From: Propionibacteriaceae bacterium
Lineage (GTDB): Bacteria; Actinomycetota; Actinomycetes; Propionibacteriales; Propionibacteriaceae
Assembly: GCA_027492545.1 (NCBI GenBank)
Contig: JAPUEL010000045.1
Coordinates: 1-64,000 of the forward strand
DNA length: 64,000 bases
Reading direction: 5' to 3'
The position numbers and the translations under genes are program-made. Below are positions 35,001-44,249 of the stretch, in pieces (positions within the stretch are counted from its first letter, which is position 1; each line of letters begins with the position of its first letter). The notes beneath the pieces were generated by a model. It was not told the origin of the DNA. It saw only the letters and a list, made by a program, of their open reading frames with translations, and did not search any database.

Positions 35001-35006
35001 AGGGTA
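35001..35006 (-). promoter_or_regulatory. -10 element (TACCCT) of the HTH-MurA gene, leaderless
   Basis: Minus-strand TACCCT with a six-base gap to ATG 34994. The palindrome at 35005-35022 starts within it. Confidence 0.6.
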
Positions 35007-35022
35007 TCTCATCTGTGAGATA
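35005..35022. promoter_or_regulatory. Candidate operator for the HTH-MurA protein
   Basis: TATCTCA-TCTG-TGAGATA, an 18-base perfect palindrome in the spacer just behind the HTH-MurA -10, and about 50 bases before the divergent lpdA -10. Confidence 0.65.
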
Positions 35023-35071
35023 GCGTCCCTGGATTCGTCAGCAGGGCATCGGCGGCCCCGTGGGCGGGCAC

Positions 35072-35077
35072 TAGAGT
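35072..35077 (+). promoter_or_regulatory. -10 element (TAGAGT) of lpdA, leaderless
   Basis: TAGAGT with a seven-base gap to ATG 35085; no ribosome site. Confidence 0.6.
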
Positions 35078-35084
35078 GGCGTCC

Positions 35085-36485
35085 ATGAGCTCTGAATATG
35101 ACGTCGTCGTCCTCGGCGCCGGCCCGGGCGGCTACGTATCCGCCATCCGCGCCGCCCAGCTGGGACTCAAGGTTGCCGTGATCGAGAAGCAGTACTGGGG
35201 CGGGGTGTGCCTGAACATCGGCTGCATCCCCACCAAGTCCCTCCTGCGCAACGCCGAGCTGGCCCACATCTTCACCCACGAGGCCGACACGTTCGGCATC
35301 GAGGGCCAGGTGAGCTTCAACTACGGCAAGGCGTTCAAGCGCAGCCGGCAGGTGTCGGAGAGGATGACCAAGGGCATCCACTACCTGATGAAGAAGAACA
35401 AGATCACCGAGATCGACGGGTGGGGGACCTTCGTCGACGCCCACACCATCGAGGTGGCAGGCAACGACGGGCAGAAGTCGACCGTCACGTTCACCAACGC
35501 CATCATCGCCGCGGGGGCCACCACGCGCCTGCTGCCGGGGACTCAGCTCTCCGACAACGTGGTCACCTACGAGGAGCAGATCCTCGCCGACGACGTCCCC
35601 GGCTCGATCATCATCGGCGGCTCCGGCGCCATCGGCACCGAGTTCGCGTTCGTGCTCAGCCAGTTCGGGACCAAGGTCACCATAGTGGAGTACCTGGACC
35701 GCATGGTGCCCACCGAGGACGCCGAGATCTCGGCCGAACTCGCCAAGGCGTACAAGAAGCTCGGCGTCACGGTCCTCACCTCCACGAAGGTCGAAGGCAT
35801 CGAGGACACGGGTTCCGGCGTCAAGGTCACCGTCAGCCCAGCGGCGGGCGGAGAGCAGCGCGTCCTCGAGGCCGACCGGTTCCTGTCCGCCATCGGATTC
35901 GCGCCCCGCGTCGACGGCTTCGGACTCGAGAACACCGGCGTGGCGCTGACCGACCGCAAGGCGATCGGCATCGACGAGTACATGCGCACGTCGGTGCCGC
36001 ACATCTACGCCATCGGAGACTGCACCGGCAAGATGATGCTGGCCCACACGGCCGAGGCGCAGGGGGTCGTGGCAGCGGAGACCATCGCCGGCGTGGAGAC
36101 CCACCCGATCAACTACGACATGATCCCGCGCGCCACCTACTGCCAGCCGCAGATCGCCTCCTTCGGGTACACCGAGCAGCAGGCCCGCGACAAGGGCTAC
36201 GACGTGAAGGTGTCGAAGTTCCCCTTCGCCGCGAACGGCAAGGCGTGGGGTCTCGGCGAGGGGGTCGGGTTCGTCAAGGTCGTGGCCGACGCGCGCTACA
36301 ACGAGCTGCTCGGCGCCCACATGATCGGCCCGGACGTCACCGAACTCCTGCCCGAGCTGACCCTGGCGCAGGCCTACGACCTGACGGCAGACGACGTCGC
36401 CCGCAACATTCACGCGCATCCCACCTTGTCGGAGGCGCTCAAGGAGGCCGTCGAGGGGATCGCCGGCCACATGATCAACTTCTGA
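35085..36485 (+). CDS. lpdA: Dihydrolipoyl dehydrogenase
   Basis: A 466-aa FAD disulfide oxidoreductase, the E3 subunit of 2-oxoacid dehydrogenase complexes and the glycine cleavage system. It has FAD motif [10 protein letters not shown], redox disulfide [16 protein letters not shown] motif [21 protein letters not shown] and the C-terminal catalytic [13 protein letters not shown]. It is transcribed divergently from HTH-MurA across a 90-base gap holding one palindrome. No other complex subunits are nearby. Confidence 0.96.
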   Translation: MSSEYDVVVLGAGPGGYVSAIRAAQLGLKVAVIEKQYWGGVCLNIGCIPTKSLLRNAELAHIFTHEADTFGIEGQVSFNYGKAFKRSRQVSERMTKGIHYLMKKNKITEIDGWGTFVDAHTIEVAGNDGQKSTVTFTNAIIAAGATTRLLPGTQLSDNVVTYEEQILADDVPGSIIIGGSGAIGTEFAFVLSQFGTKVTIVEYLDRMVPTEDAEISAELAKAYKKLGVTVLTSTKVEGIEDTGSGVKVTVSPAAGGEQRVLEADRFLSAIGFAPRVDGFGLENTGVALTDRKAIGIDEYMRTSVPHIYAIGDCTGKMMLAHTAEAQGVVAAETIAGVETHPINYDMIPRATYCQPQIASFGYTEQQARDKGYDVKVSKFPFAANGKAWGLGEGVGFVKVVADARYNELLGAHMIGPDVTELLPELTLAQAYDLTADDVARNIHAHPTLSEALKEAVEGIAGHMINF

Positions 36486-36491
36486 CCCGTC

Positions 36492-36526
36492 AGTCACGCG
36501 GTGCTCCGTGCGGGCACCGCGTGACT
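36492..36526 (+). terminator. Terminator-like hairpin after lpdA
   Basis: A 13-bp stem (36492-36504 with 36514-36526, nine-base loop). No U-run. Its last base is the first base of the next promoter's -10 box. Confidence 0.6.
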
Positions 36527-36531
36527 AGGGT
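36526..36531 (+). promoter_or_regulatory. -10 element (TAGGGT) of the aldo/keto reductase gene, leaderless
   Basis: TAGGGT with a six-base gap to ATG 36538. Confidence 0.6.
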
Positions 36532-36537
36532 GGGAGC

Positions 36538-37488
36538 ATGGAGCTACGCAACGTCGGGACCTCAGACCTCCGGGTGAGCGTCGTGGGGATGGGGTGCAAC
36601 AACTTCTCGCGCCCGCGGACGGCCACCGAATCCCTGGAACAGAGCGTCCGGGTGATCCACGCGGCCGTCGACCATGGCATCACGTTCTTCGACGGCGCGG
36701 ACATCTACGGCGGCGTCCCGGGTCTGAGCGAGGAGTTCCTGGGCGAGGCGCTGAAGGGGCGGCGCGACGACGTGGTGCTGGCCACCAAGTTCGGGCACCA
36801 GGACTTCGCGATGCCAGGCTCGGACGCGTGGGGCCCGAAGGGGGGCAGGCGCTACGTCCGCTCCGCCGTCGAGGCCTCCCTCGTCCGGCTGAAGACCGAC
36901 CGGATCGATCTGCTCCAGATGCACACACCCGATCCTGAGACCCCGATCGAGGAGACTCTCGGCATCCTCACCGAACTGGTGGGGGAGGGGAAGGTCCGCT
37001 ACATCGGGCACTCGAACTTCACCGGAGACCTGGCGCGGGAGGCGGCCGACGTCGCCCTCGCCGAGGAGTACGAGTCGTTCGTCTCGGCCCAGAACGAGTA
37101 CTCGCTGCTGGCGCGGGACATCGAATACGACCTCCTGCCCGTCGCCGTCGAGCTCGGGCTGGGCGTCCTTCCTTACTTCCCCCTGGCCAACGGGCTGCTG
37201 ACCGGCAAGTACACCGCCGACGGCCGTGGCGAGGGCCGGATGCGCTCCATCAAGGCCGCCCAGTTGGCAGGGGTCGACTGGGACCTTCTCGAGCGCTACC
37301 GGCTGATCTGTGAACACGCCGGCCACACGATGCTCGAGGTGACCTTCCAGTGGCTGCTCGGCCAGCCCACCGTCTCCTCGGTGATCGCCGGGGCGACGCA
37401 GGTGAGTCAGGTCACCCAGAACGCGGCCGCCGGCGCCGCGAAGGTGCCCGACGACGTGCTCGACGCCGTCGACGAGCTGTTCGCCTGA
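36538..37488 (+). CDS. Aldo/keto reductase
   Basis: A 316-aa NADPH-dependent AKR of the YajO/Tas-like group. The catalytic tetrad is visible: Asp in FFDGADIYG, Tyr in the same block, Lys in LATKFGH and His in LQMHTPD. The substrate is unknown. It converges with the GH42 gene, seven bases between stops. Confidence 0.93.
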   Translation: MELRNVGTSDLRVSVVGMGCNNFSRPRTATESLEQSVRVIHAAVDHGITFFDGADIYGGVPGLSEEFLGEALKGRRDDVVLATKFGHQDFAMPGSDAWGPKGGRRYVRSAVEASLVRLKTDRIDLLQMHTPDPETPIEETLGILTELVGEGKVRYIGHSNFTGDLAREAADVALAEEYESFVSAQNEYSLLARDIEYDLLPVAVELGLGVLPYFPLANGLLTGKYTADGRGEGRMRSIKAAQLAGVDWDLLERYRLICEHAGHTMLEVTFQWLLGQPTVSSVIAGATQVSQVTQNAAAGAAKVPDDVLDAVDELFA

Positions 37489-37495
37489 CCCCCGC

Positions 37496-39364
37496 TCAGG
37501 GCCCCGTCACGGCGACGGTGTGCGCCTCGTGGTCGATCTCGAACGTCACCTCGCCACGGCGGACCGTCTCAGTACCCGGCCGGGGTGCCGGCCCCGTCGG
37601 ACGCGCCACCATGCGCACCAGGGCACGGAGGCCGGCGTCGTCAGGGATCGTGGCCACATAGAACGCCCTCCCCTCCCCGTGGGCCCGCATGGTCACCGCG
37701 GGCATGGCGTCGGTGCGCCCGCCCTGGAACCTGGCGATCACCTCCGCCGAGTCCACGGTGAGCTCCTCGGCGAAATGAGTGCCGTCGAACGCCCCGAGCC
37801 CGCCAACGTCGACGGGGGCCCGCTGCTGTCCCGGCGCGCTCAGGGCGAGCGCGCCGAACTCCGTGACCCGCACTCCCCACACGTCGCCGAGCTGAGTGGT
37901 GAAACCACCGTGGCGGAACCGGTCGTGCTCGTCCACGACGTCACTGAAGGGACCGGTCAGCACCGCTGCTCCCCGGGCCACGGCAGCCTTGAGCCCGTCG
38001 GCCGCCCGCTCGGTGAGCAGGTACAGGAGTGGGGCGAACACCGCGTCATAGCCGCTGAGGTCCGCCTCGGCATCGACCACGTCGACGAGCACGCCCTCAT
38101 CCAGCAGCGCGGAGTGCCACCGCTGCACCTCGGCCAGGTAGTCCAGCGCCACAGGATGGTCGGGCTGCTCGACGGCCCACCGATTCTCCCAGTCGTAGAC
38201 CACGGCGACGCGTGCACCGACCCGCCCCAGAGCCGGGAGCGCCTCCAGGTCGGTGCCCAGCTGGACGACCGACCGCCAGGTGTCGGTGCCGGTGCCGGCG
38301 TGGGGAAGCATCGCTGAGTGAAACTTCTCCGACCCGGCTCGGGACTGTCTCCACTGGAAGAACATCACCGCGTCGGCACCGCGCGCAACAGCCTGCATGC
38401 TGAGCGCGGCCATCTGGCCGGGCGCCTTGGGCGCGTTGCTCGGCCGCCAGTTGACGGCGTTGGTGGCCTGCTCCATCAGGAGCCACGGGGTGTCCGGCTT
38501 GAGGGAACGGATCAGGTCCCTCGTGAACGCCGCAGCGCGCCAGGCGTCCGGATCGTTCGGGTCCGGGTAACTGTCGTCGGCGATCACGTCCAGGTGCGGC
38601 GCCCACCGGTGATAGTCGAGCGGCTCGAAGGCGCCCATGAAGTTGGTGGTCACGGGCTGCCTGCCGCCCGCCTCCCGGATGATCCTCTTCTCATTGAGGA
38701 ACAGGTTGAGCAGGGAGTCCGACGTGAACCGCTTGAAGTCGAGCACGCCGGCCGGGTTGAGGCTGTACGGCGCCTTGCGGGGCGGCACGATCTCGTCGAA
38801 GGATCCGTAGCGCTGGGACCAGAACTGGGTGCCCCACGCGTCGTTGAGTGCCTCGATCTGCCCGTACCGCTCCGCGAGCCAGACACGGAAGGCACGCGCC
38901 GCATTGTCCGAATAGTCAGCGGGGAGATGGCAGCCGAACTCGTTGTTCACGTGCCACAACCGCACCGCCGGGTGCGACGCGTACCGTCCGGCGATCGCGG
39001 TCACGAGTTCCGCGGACAGCCGGAGGTAGTCGGGCGAGGTGGGCGAGTAGGCCTGACGGCTGCCGTGCCAGAACCTGCTCCCGTCGCGGTCCTCGGGGAG
39101 CAGCCCGGGATAGCGGATGCCCGCCCACGGCGGCGGTGAAGCGGTGGCGGTGGCCAGGCAGGCGCCGATCCCCTGCGCGTGCAGAAGATCGAGAACCCTG
39201 TCCAACCAGTCGAAGTCGAAGACACCCTCCTCCGGCTGGATCCGCGCCCACGAGAAGATTCCCACGCTCACCAGGTTCACCCGGGCCTCCCGCATGAGGC
39301 GGACGTCCTCCTCCCACACCTCCTCGGGCCACTGTTCCGGGTTGTAGTCGCCGCCGTAGTACAT
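37496..39364 (-). CDS. GH42 beta-galactosidase
   Basis: A 622-aa glycoside hydrolase family 42 enzyme that cleaves terminal beta-galactosides. YYGGDYNPEQWPEEVWEEDV opens the TIM barrel; the acid/base Glu is in HVNNEFGCH and the nucleophile Glu in LLMEQATNAVNW. The trimerisation and C-terminal beta domains follow. No signal peptide, so intracellular. ATG 39364 is preferred over 39370 because AAGGA is then about nine bases upstream. A -10-like TATTCT lies at 39414-39419 on the minus strand. It diverges from a PTS EIIA gene. Confidence 0.94.
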   Translation of the reverse strand: MYYGGDYNPEQWPEEVWEEDVRLMREARVNLVSVGIFSWARIQPEEGVFDFDWLDRVLDLLHAQGIGACLATATASPPPWAGIRYPGLLPEDRDGSRFWHGSRQAYSPTSPDYLRLSAELVTAIAGRYASHPAVRLWHVNNEFGCHLPADYSDNAARAFRVWLAERYGQIEALNDAWGTQFWSQRYGSFDEIVPPRKAPYSLNPAGVLDFKRFTSDSLLNLFLNEKRIIREAGGRQPVTTNFMGAFEPLDYHRWAPHLDVIADDSYPDPNDPDAWRAAAFTRDLIRSLKPDTPWLLMEQATNAVNWRPSNAPKAPGQMAALSMQAVARGADAVMFFQWRQSRAGSEKFHSAMLPHAGTGTDTWRSVVQLGTDLEALPALGRVGARVAVVYDWENRWAVEQPDHPVALDYLAEVQRWHSALLDEGVLVDVVDAEADLSGYDAVFAPLLYLLTERAADGLKAAVARGAAVLTGPFSDVVDEHDRFRHGGFTTQLGDVWGVRVTEFGALALSAPGQQRAPVDVGGLGAFDGTHFAEELTVDSAEVIARFQGGRTDAMPAVTMRAHGEGRAFYVATIPDDAGLRALVRMVARPTGPAPRPGTETVRRGEVTFEIDHEAHTVAVTGP

Positions 39365-39413
39365 CGCCATCGTCCTTGATCGGGTCTTCGGCCCTGACAA
39401 GCCGCTCGGGCCC

Positions 39414-39419
39414 AGAATA
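39414..39419 (-). promoter_or_regulatory. -10 element (TATTCT) of the GH42 gene at 39364
   Basis: Minus-strand TATTCT giving a leader of about 40 bases. TTGGCCCCAA, a small palindrome, lies just upstream (39426-39435). Confidence 0.4.
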
Positions 39420-39460
39420 GGCGAGTTGGCCCCAACGACGCGGCGCCCCCGCCGCGGCGC

Positions 39461-39466
39461 TAGGGT
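39461..39466 (+). promoter_or_regulatory. -10 element (TAGGGT) of the EIIA gene
   Basis: TAGGGT 34 bases before ATG 39501; the leader carries GAAGGAG. Confidence 0.5.
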
Positions 39467-39500
39467 GCTGAGCACATCGACATCCGAAGGAGCATGTGTG

Positions 39501-39944
39501 ATGCAGATTCTCGCCCCGTGTGCAGGCCGGGTCATCCCCATGGCGGACGTCCCAGACCCGGTGTTCAGCGCCCAGACCGTCGGGCCGGGAGTGGGGATCG
39601 AGCCCGACGGCGGGCGGCAGTTCGTCGTCGCCCCCGCGGACGGTCAGCTGCTGAAGGTGAGCCCCCACGCCTTCATCCTCCTGGTCGACGGTGAGACCGG
39701 GATCCTGGTCCACATCGGCATCAACACAGTCAGGCTCGCCGGCGAGGGGTTCGAGGTGCTGGCCGCGCAGGGACAGGACGTGAGGCCCGGCACACCGATC
39801 GTGGCCTGGGACCCTGATGCGGTGACCGACCCGTCGATGTCGTGCACCGTCGTGGTCGTCGTCATGGACGGCAGGCCGGACTCCGTGACCGCGGTGTCGG
39901 TCGGCGGCCAGGTCGGCGAGGGTGAGCCGTTGTTCACCTTCTGA
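39501..39944 (+). CDS. PTS glucose-family EIIA protein
   Basis: A 147-aa stand-alone EIIA(Glc) domain. The opening APCAGRVIPMADVPDPVFS and the phosphorylated His in GILVHIGINTV are typical; the usual GIDTV reads GINTV. It accepts phosphate from HPr and serves a EIIBC permease encoded elsewhere, or regulates. GAAGGAG precedes ATG 39501. The divergent GH42 gene suggests a link to galactoside or glucoside use (inference). Confidence 0.92.
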   Translation: MQILAPCAGRVIPMADVPDPVFSAQTVGPGVGIEPDGGRQFVVAPADGQLLKVSPHAFILLVDGETGILVHIGINTVRLAGEGFEVLAAQGQDVRPGTPIVAWDPDAVTDPSMSCTVVVVVMDGRPDSVTAVSVGGQVGEGEPLFTF

Positions 39945-39982
39945 CCGGAGGAACCGTGGCTCGGCCGACGGGCGCGGCTCGA

Positions 39983-39988
39983 TAGGCT
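39983..39988 (+). promoter_or_regulatory. -10 element (TAGGCT) of the EamA gene, leaderless
   Basis: TAGGCT with a seven-base gap to GTG 39996. Confidence 0.6.
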
Positions 39989-39995
39989 CGCCAGA

Positions 39996-40874
39996 GTGAG
40001 CCGCGTCCATCCCGTCGTCCTCGTGCTGATCGCCATCGGCTCGGTGCAGTTCGGCGCGTCCCTGGCCAAGGGGGTGTTCGACGCCGCCCACCCCGCCACC
40101 CTCGCCTTCCTCCGCGCCGCCATCGCCAGCGTGGTGTTCCTGCTCATCGCCCGTCCCCGCCTCGGTGGGCGGTCCCGGGTGGACTGGCTGGTCGCGGCCG
40201 GCTACGGCCTGTGCCTCTCCGGGATGAACCTGCTGATCTACCTCAGCTTCGCCCGGATCCCCATCGGCCTCGCCGTCACCCTCGAGTTCGTGGGGCCCCT
40301 GGCCCTGGCGGTGTTGGCCTCACGCAGGGCGGTCGACCTGCTCTGGGTGGGGTTGGCGGCGGGCGGCGTCGTGGTGCTGGGCGCCGGCCCCAGCGTGCCG
40401 GACCTGTTCGGCATGGCGCTGGCGCTTGGCGCGGGCGCCCTGTGGGCCTGCTACATCGTGCTGGCGGGGCCGCTCGGCCGTCGTTGGGAGGGGACCGGCG
40501 GGCTGACGGTGGGCTCGCTCATCGGCGCGGTCACGCTTGCCGGCCCTGGCATCGCCTTGGCCGACGGCGCCCTCGGTGACCCGCGGGTGCTCGCTGTCAT
40601 CTCCCTGGTAGCCCTCCTGAGCACGGTCATCCCCTACGGTCTCGAGCTGCGGGCTCGGCGGAGCATCGCCGCGGGCACGTTCGGCATCCTGATGAGCCTC
40701 GAACCCGCGGCCGCCGCCCTGTTCGCCTGGCTTGTGCTGGGAGAATTGCTCCATCCCGTCGAGTGGCTGGCCATGGCCGCGGTCATCGTCGCGTCGATCG
40801 GGGCCATCCGCACTACCCGAGGGGGGACCCATGGCCAGGCCACACGGAGCAACGCCGGCCATGAAGGCGCTTGA
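39996..40874 (+). CDS. EamA-family (DMT) transporter, RhtA-like
   Basis: A 292-aa protein with ten predicted membrane segments in two EamA repeats (about 10-130 and 140-280). Features such as LSGMNLLIYLSFARIPIGLAVTLEF and the YGLELRARRSIAAGTFGILMSLEPAAAALF block resemble RhtA-type amino-acid exporters. Substrate unknown. Start GTG 39996 on a leaderless promoter. Its last 44 bases overlap the ybaK-like gene. Confidence 0.88.
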   Translation: MSRVHPVVLVLIAIGSVQFGASLAKGVFDAAHPATLAFLRAAIASVVFLLIARPRLGGRSRVDWLVAAGYGLCLSGMNLLIYLSFARIPIGLAVTLEFVGPLALAVLASRRAVDLLWVGLAAGGVVVLGAGPSVPDLFGMALALGAGALWACYIVLAGPLGRRWEGTGGLTVGSLIGAVTLAGPGIALADGALGDPRVLAVISLVALLSTVIPYGLELRARRSIAAGTFGILMSLEPAAAALFAWLVLGELLHPVEWLAMAAVIVASIGAIRTTRGGTHGQATRSNAGHEGA

Positions 40875-41316
40875 TTCGGCCGGGGTGGAGTACCGGGTCC
40901 ACGAGTACGAGCACGACCGCCGCTCCACCAGCTTCGGGCTGGAGGCCGCCGCCGCCCTGGGCGTCCCGGCCTCGCGGGTCTTCAAGACCCTGCTGGCCTC
41001 TGACGGCACGGCCCTGGTGGTCGGCATCGTGCCGGTGGACAAGACCCTCGACCTGAAGGCCCTCGCCACGCACGTCAAGGTGAAGCGACTGGTCATGGCA
41101 GATCCGGCCGTGGCGGAGCGCTCCACCGGGATGGTCGTCGGGGGGATCAGCCCGGTCGGGCAGAAGCGTCTGCTGCCCACTGTGATCGACGAGTCCGCGA
41201 TGGGTCAGGAGAGGGTGCTGGTCTCCGGCGGGCGACGGGGTCTGGACGTCGAACTCAGCCCGCAGGACCTCGTCAGGCTCACGCGAGCCGTCGTCGGTTC
41301 CATCGCGGCCGGGTAG
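40831..41316 (+). CDS. ybaK: YbaK/EbsC-type Cys-tRNA(Pro) deacylase
   Basis: A 161-aa trans-editing protein that removes cysteine from mischarged tRNA-Pro. The conserved lysine is in RVFKTLL; ALVVGIVPVDKTLDLKALA, GMVVGGISPVGQKR and VLVSGGRRGLDVELSPQDL are standard YbaK blocks. GAGGGGGGA precedes ATG 40831. It overlaps the EamA gene, so the pair is cotranscribed. Confidence 0.94.
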   Translation: MARPHGATPAMKALDSAGVEYRVHEYEHDRRSTSFGLEAAAALGVPASRVFKTLLASDGTALVVGIVPVDKTLDLKALATHVKVKRLVMADPAVAERSTGMVVGGISPVGQKRLLPTVIDESAMGQERVLVSGGRRGLDVELSPQDLVRLTRAVVGSIAAG

Positions 41317-41319
41317 TCT
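41314..41319 (+). promoter_or_regulatory. -10 element (TAGTCT) of the GNAT gene, leaderless
   Basis: TAGTCT with a seven-base gap to ATG 41327; its TAG is also the ybaK stop codon. Confidence 0.5.
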
Positions 41320-41326
41320 CGCGTCC

Positions 41327-41611
41327 ATGACGGAGAACCTCTCGTTGACGAAGAACGCTGCGGCCCACCGCTACGAGCTCTACCAGGGGCATGAGCTCAT
41401 CGGGCTGATCGACTACCGCATCGACGGCGACATCGTGGACATGTACCACACCGAGGTCGACCCGGCGCACGGCGGCAACGGGCACGGCAACCGCATCGTG
41501 GAGTTCGCCCTCTCCGACGCGCGCGACGCCGGGCTGAAGGTCCGCCCCACCTGTCCCTTCATCGCGAAGTACATCCACCGGCATGAGGACTTCTGGGATC
41601 TGCGCGCCTGA
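41327..41611 (+). CDS. YjdJ-type GNAT N-acetyltransferase
   Basis: A 94-aa mini-GNAT protein. DMYHTEVDPAHGGNGHGNRIVEFAL holds the acetyl-CoA pyrophosphate loop, and RPTCPFIAKYIHRHEDF is the C-terminal signature of this short subgroup. Substrate unknown. Confidence 0.9.
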   Translation: MTENLSLTKNAAAHRYELYQGHELIGLIDYRIDGDIVDMYHTEVDPAHGGNGHGNRIVEFALSDARDAGLKVRPTCPFIAKYIHRHEDFWDLRA

Positions 41612-41682
41612 GATGACGCCCACGGCGCGGAGGGGCAGAATGGGCGTCAGCCAACCGCACCGACACATACCAGGGAGCCCCC

Positions 41683-43719
41683 ATGAGTGGAGCCATCACC
41701 GTCCGCCGCAACGACGACGCGGAACAGGTGACGCTGACCACCACCATGACGGGCCTGGACCTGTTCGGTGAGGATCGTAGTGTCGTGGCGATGCGGGTCG
41801 GGGGCGAGCTGCGCGACCTCGCCCGCGAACTGTCCGACGGCGATGAAGTCGAGCCGGTCCTCATCGACAGCCCTGATGGCCTCAGCATTCTGCGCCATTC
41901 GGCCGGGCACGTCACCGCGCAGGCCATCCAAGGCCTCTTCTCCGAGGCCCGGCTGGGCATCGGCCCGCCGATCACCGACGGCTTCTACTACGACTTCGCC
42001 ACGGCGCCGCTCACCCCGGAGGACCTGAAGTCCGTCGAGAAGGCCATGGGTCAGATCGTCAAGGAGCGGCAGCGCTTCGTGCGCAGGGTGGTCACCGACG
42101 ACGAGGCCCGCGAGGAGCTCGCGGCCGAGCCCTTCAAGCTCGAACTCGTCGCCGACAAGGGATCCTCCTCGGACGACGACGGTTCCAGCGTCGAGGTGGG
42201 GGCGGGTGAGCTCACCATCTACGACAACGTCCGCCGCGACGGCTCTGTGGCCTGGAAGGATCTCTGCCGCGGCCCGCACATCCCCCACACCGGCTACCTC
42301 GGCAACGGCTGGGCGCTGACCCGCACGTCGGCCGCGTACTGGCGCGGGGACCAGCGCAACGCGGGGCTGCAGCGGGTCTACGGCACCGCATGGCCCACCA
42401 AGGACGCCCTCCAGGCGTACCGGACCCGCCTGGAGGAGGCGTCGAAGCGGGACCACCGCAAGCTGGGCGTCGAGCTGGACCTCTTCAGCTTCCACGAGAT
42501 CGTGGGCTCCGGCCTGCCGCTGTTCCATCCGCGCGGAGGCGTCATCAAGCGCGAGATGGAGGACTACGTGCGCGCCCGGCACATCGAGGAGGGCTTCGAC
42601 TACGTCGGCACCCCCCACATCGCCAAGGAGGAGCTCTTCTACACCTCCGGGCATCTGCCGTACTACGCCGACGGCATGTTCCCGCCCCTGCTGGAGGATG
42701 CGGAGCGCGACGACCACGGCAACGTCGTCCGCGGGGGACAGGCCTACCGCCTCAAGGCGATGAACTGCCCCATGCACAACCTCATCTTCGCCTCCCGGGG
42801 CCGCTCCTACCGCGACCTCCCGCTGCGCTTCTTCGAGTTCGGGACCGTCTACCGGGACGAGAAGTCCGGCGTGGTCCAGGGCCTCACCCGGGTGCGCTCC
42901 ATCACGCAGGACGATTCGCACAGCTACTGCGCCAAGGAGCAGGCGCCGGACGAGGTGCGCCACCTCCTCAGGTTCGTGCTGTCGCTGCTCAACGACTTCG
43001 GCCTGACCGACGTCGTCCTCGAGGTCTCCACCCGCGATGAGGACGGGAAGAAGAAGGACAAGTTCATCGGCTCCGACGAGCAGTGGGCCGAGGCCACCGC
43101 CATCCTCGACGCGATCGCCGTCGAGTCAGGGCTGCCCGTCGTCGCCGACCCCGGGGGCGCCGCCTACTACGGCCCCAAGATCTCGATCCAGGCCAAGGAC
43201 GCCATCGGCCGCACCTGGCAGATGTCGACGATCCAATACGACTTCAGCCAGCCGGCTGGCTTCGGTCTGGAGTACACGGCCGCCGACGGGAGCCGTCAGC
43301 AGCCGGTGATGATCCACTCGGCGAAGTTCGGCTCCATCGAGCGCTTCATGGGCGTCCTCATCGAGCACTACGCGGGGGCATTCCCCGCCTGGCTCTCACC
43401 GGTCCAGGTCATCGCCATCCCCGTGGCGGCCGAGTTCGACGCCTACCTGGCAGGCATCGTGGCGCAGCTCCGCGCGCAGGGCGTGCGGGTGGACTTCGAC
43501 GACTCCGACGACCGCTTCGGAAAGAAGATCCGCAACGCCTCGAAGGAGAAGGCACCCTTCGTCCTGATCGCCGGCGGAGACGACCGCGACTCCGGATCCG
43601 TGTCCTTCCGCTTCCGGGACGGCTCGCAGCGCAACGGGGTGCCCGCCGTCGAGGCGGTGGCCACCATCGTGGAGTTCATCGCCTCACGCTCGAACGCGTC
43701 GCCGACGGCCGATGCCTGA
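41683..43719 (+). CDS. thrS: Threonyl-tRNA synthetase
   Basis: A 678-aa class II aminoacyl-tRNA synthetase. TGS domain (1-65), editing domain with [10 protein letters not shown] and the SAAYWRGD zinc-region block, catalytic core with [49 protein letters not shown] and the zinc-binding motif 3 His, then an anticodon-binding domain. All motifs intact. No T-box leader is seen in the 71-base gap upstream. It opens a tight run of four or more genes and overlaps the HIT gene by eight bases. Confidence 0.97.
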   Translation: MSGAITVRRNDDAEQVTLTTTMTGLDLFGEDRSVVAMRVGGELRDLARELSDGDEVEPVLIDSPDGLSILRHSAGHVTAQAIQGLFSEARLGIGPPITDGFYYDFATAPLTPEDLKSVEKAMGQIVKERQRFVRRVVTDDEAREELAAEPFKLELVADKGSSSDDDGSSVEVGAGELTIYDNVRRDGSVAWKDLCRGPHIPHTGYLGNGWALTRTSAAYWRGDQRNAGLQRVYGTAWPTKDALQAYRTRLEEASKRDHRKLGVELDLFSFHEIVGSGLPLFHPRGGVIKREMEDYVRARHIEEGFDYVGTPHIAKEELFYTSGHLPYYADGMFPPLLEDAERDDHGNVVRGGQAYRLKAMNCPMHNLIFASRGRSYRDLPLRFFEFGTVYRDEKSGVVQGLTRVRSITQDDSHSYCAKEQAPDEVRHLLRFVLSLLNDFGLTDVVLEVSTRDEDGKKKDKFIGSDEQWAEATAILDAIAVESGLPVVADPGGAAYYGPKISIQAKDAIGRTWQMSTIQYDFSQPAGFGLEYTAADGSRQQPVMIHSAKFGSIERFMGVLIEHYAGAFPAWLSPVQVIAIPVAAEFDAYLAGIVAQLRAQGVRVDFDDSDDRFGKKIRNASKEKAPFVLIAGGDDRDSGSVSFRFRDGSQRNGVPAVEAVATIVEFIASRSNASPTADA

Positions 43720-44248
43720 GGCGGAGACCAGCGACGACTTCGCCGGGGTCCCGGACGCCTTCCAACGGCTCTGGACCCCACACCGAATGGTCTACATCAA
43801 GGGCGACGGCAAGCCCAGGCACGACCATGAGTGCCCCTTCTGCTCCTCACCGCGCCGCGACGATGCCGACGGGCTCATCGTCGCGCGCGGCGAACACGCC
43901 TACGTCGTGATGAACCTGTTCCCCTACGCGCCCGGCCACCTGCTGGTCTGCCCGTACCGTCACGTGGCCGACTACCCCGACCTGACGCCTGAGGAGGCCA
44001 TGGACGTGGCGGCGCTCACGCAGCGGGCGATGACCGTGGTGCGGCACGTGTCGCGGCCGGACGGGTTCAACATCGGCATCAACCAGGGGGCGGTTGCCGG
44101 CGCGGGCATCGGGATGCACCTGCACCAACACATCGTGCCGAGGTGGTCCGGCGACATGAACTTCCTGCCGATCGTCGCGCAGACCAGGGCGCTGCCGCAG
44201 TTGATCGGCGAGGCGCGGACTCTGCTCGCCGAGGCCTGGCGCGCCTGA
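43712..44248 (+). CDS. HIT-family protein (AP4A phosphorylase-like)
   Basis: A 178-aa histidine-triad nucleotide hydrolase or phosphorylase. The triad is [10 protein letters not shown], and the N-terminal CPFC supplies half a zinc site. In M. tuberculosis the gene in the same place after thrS (Rv2613c) is an AP4A phosphorylase, so the same role is likely. It links thrS to phosphatidylinositol mannoside genes. Confidence 0.92.
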   Translation: MPEAETSDDFAGVPDAFQRLWTPHRMVYIKGDGKPRHDHECPFCSSPRRDDADGLIVARGEHAYVVMNLFPYAPGHLLVCPYRHVADYPDLTPEEAMDVAALTQRAMTVVRHVSRPDGFNIGINQGAVAGAGIGMHLHQHIVPRWSGDMNFLPIVAQTRALPQLIGEARTLLAEAWRA

Positions 44249-44249
44249 C

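Noticed and set aside
34995..36497. Long open frame on the minus strand continuous with the HTH-MurA gene
   Set aside because: It is antisense to lpdA. It is an artefact of high GC; composition is Arg/Gly/His/Asp-rich without domains. The true start is ATG 34994.
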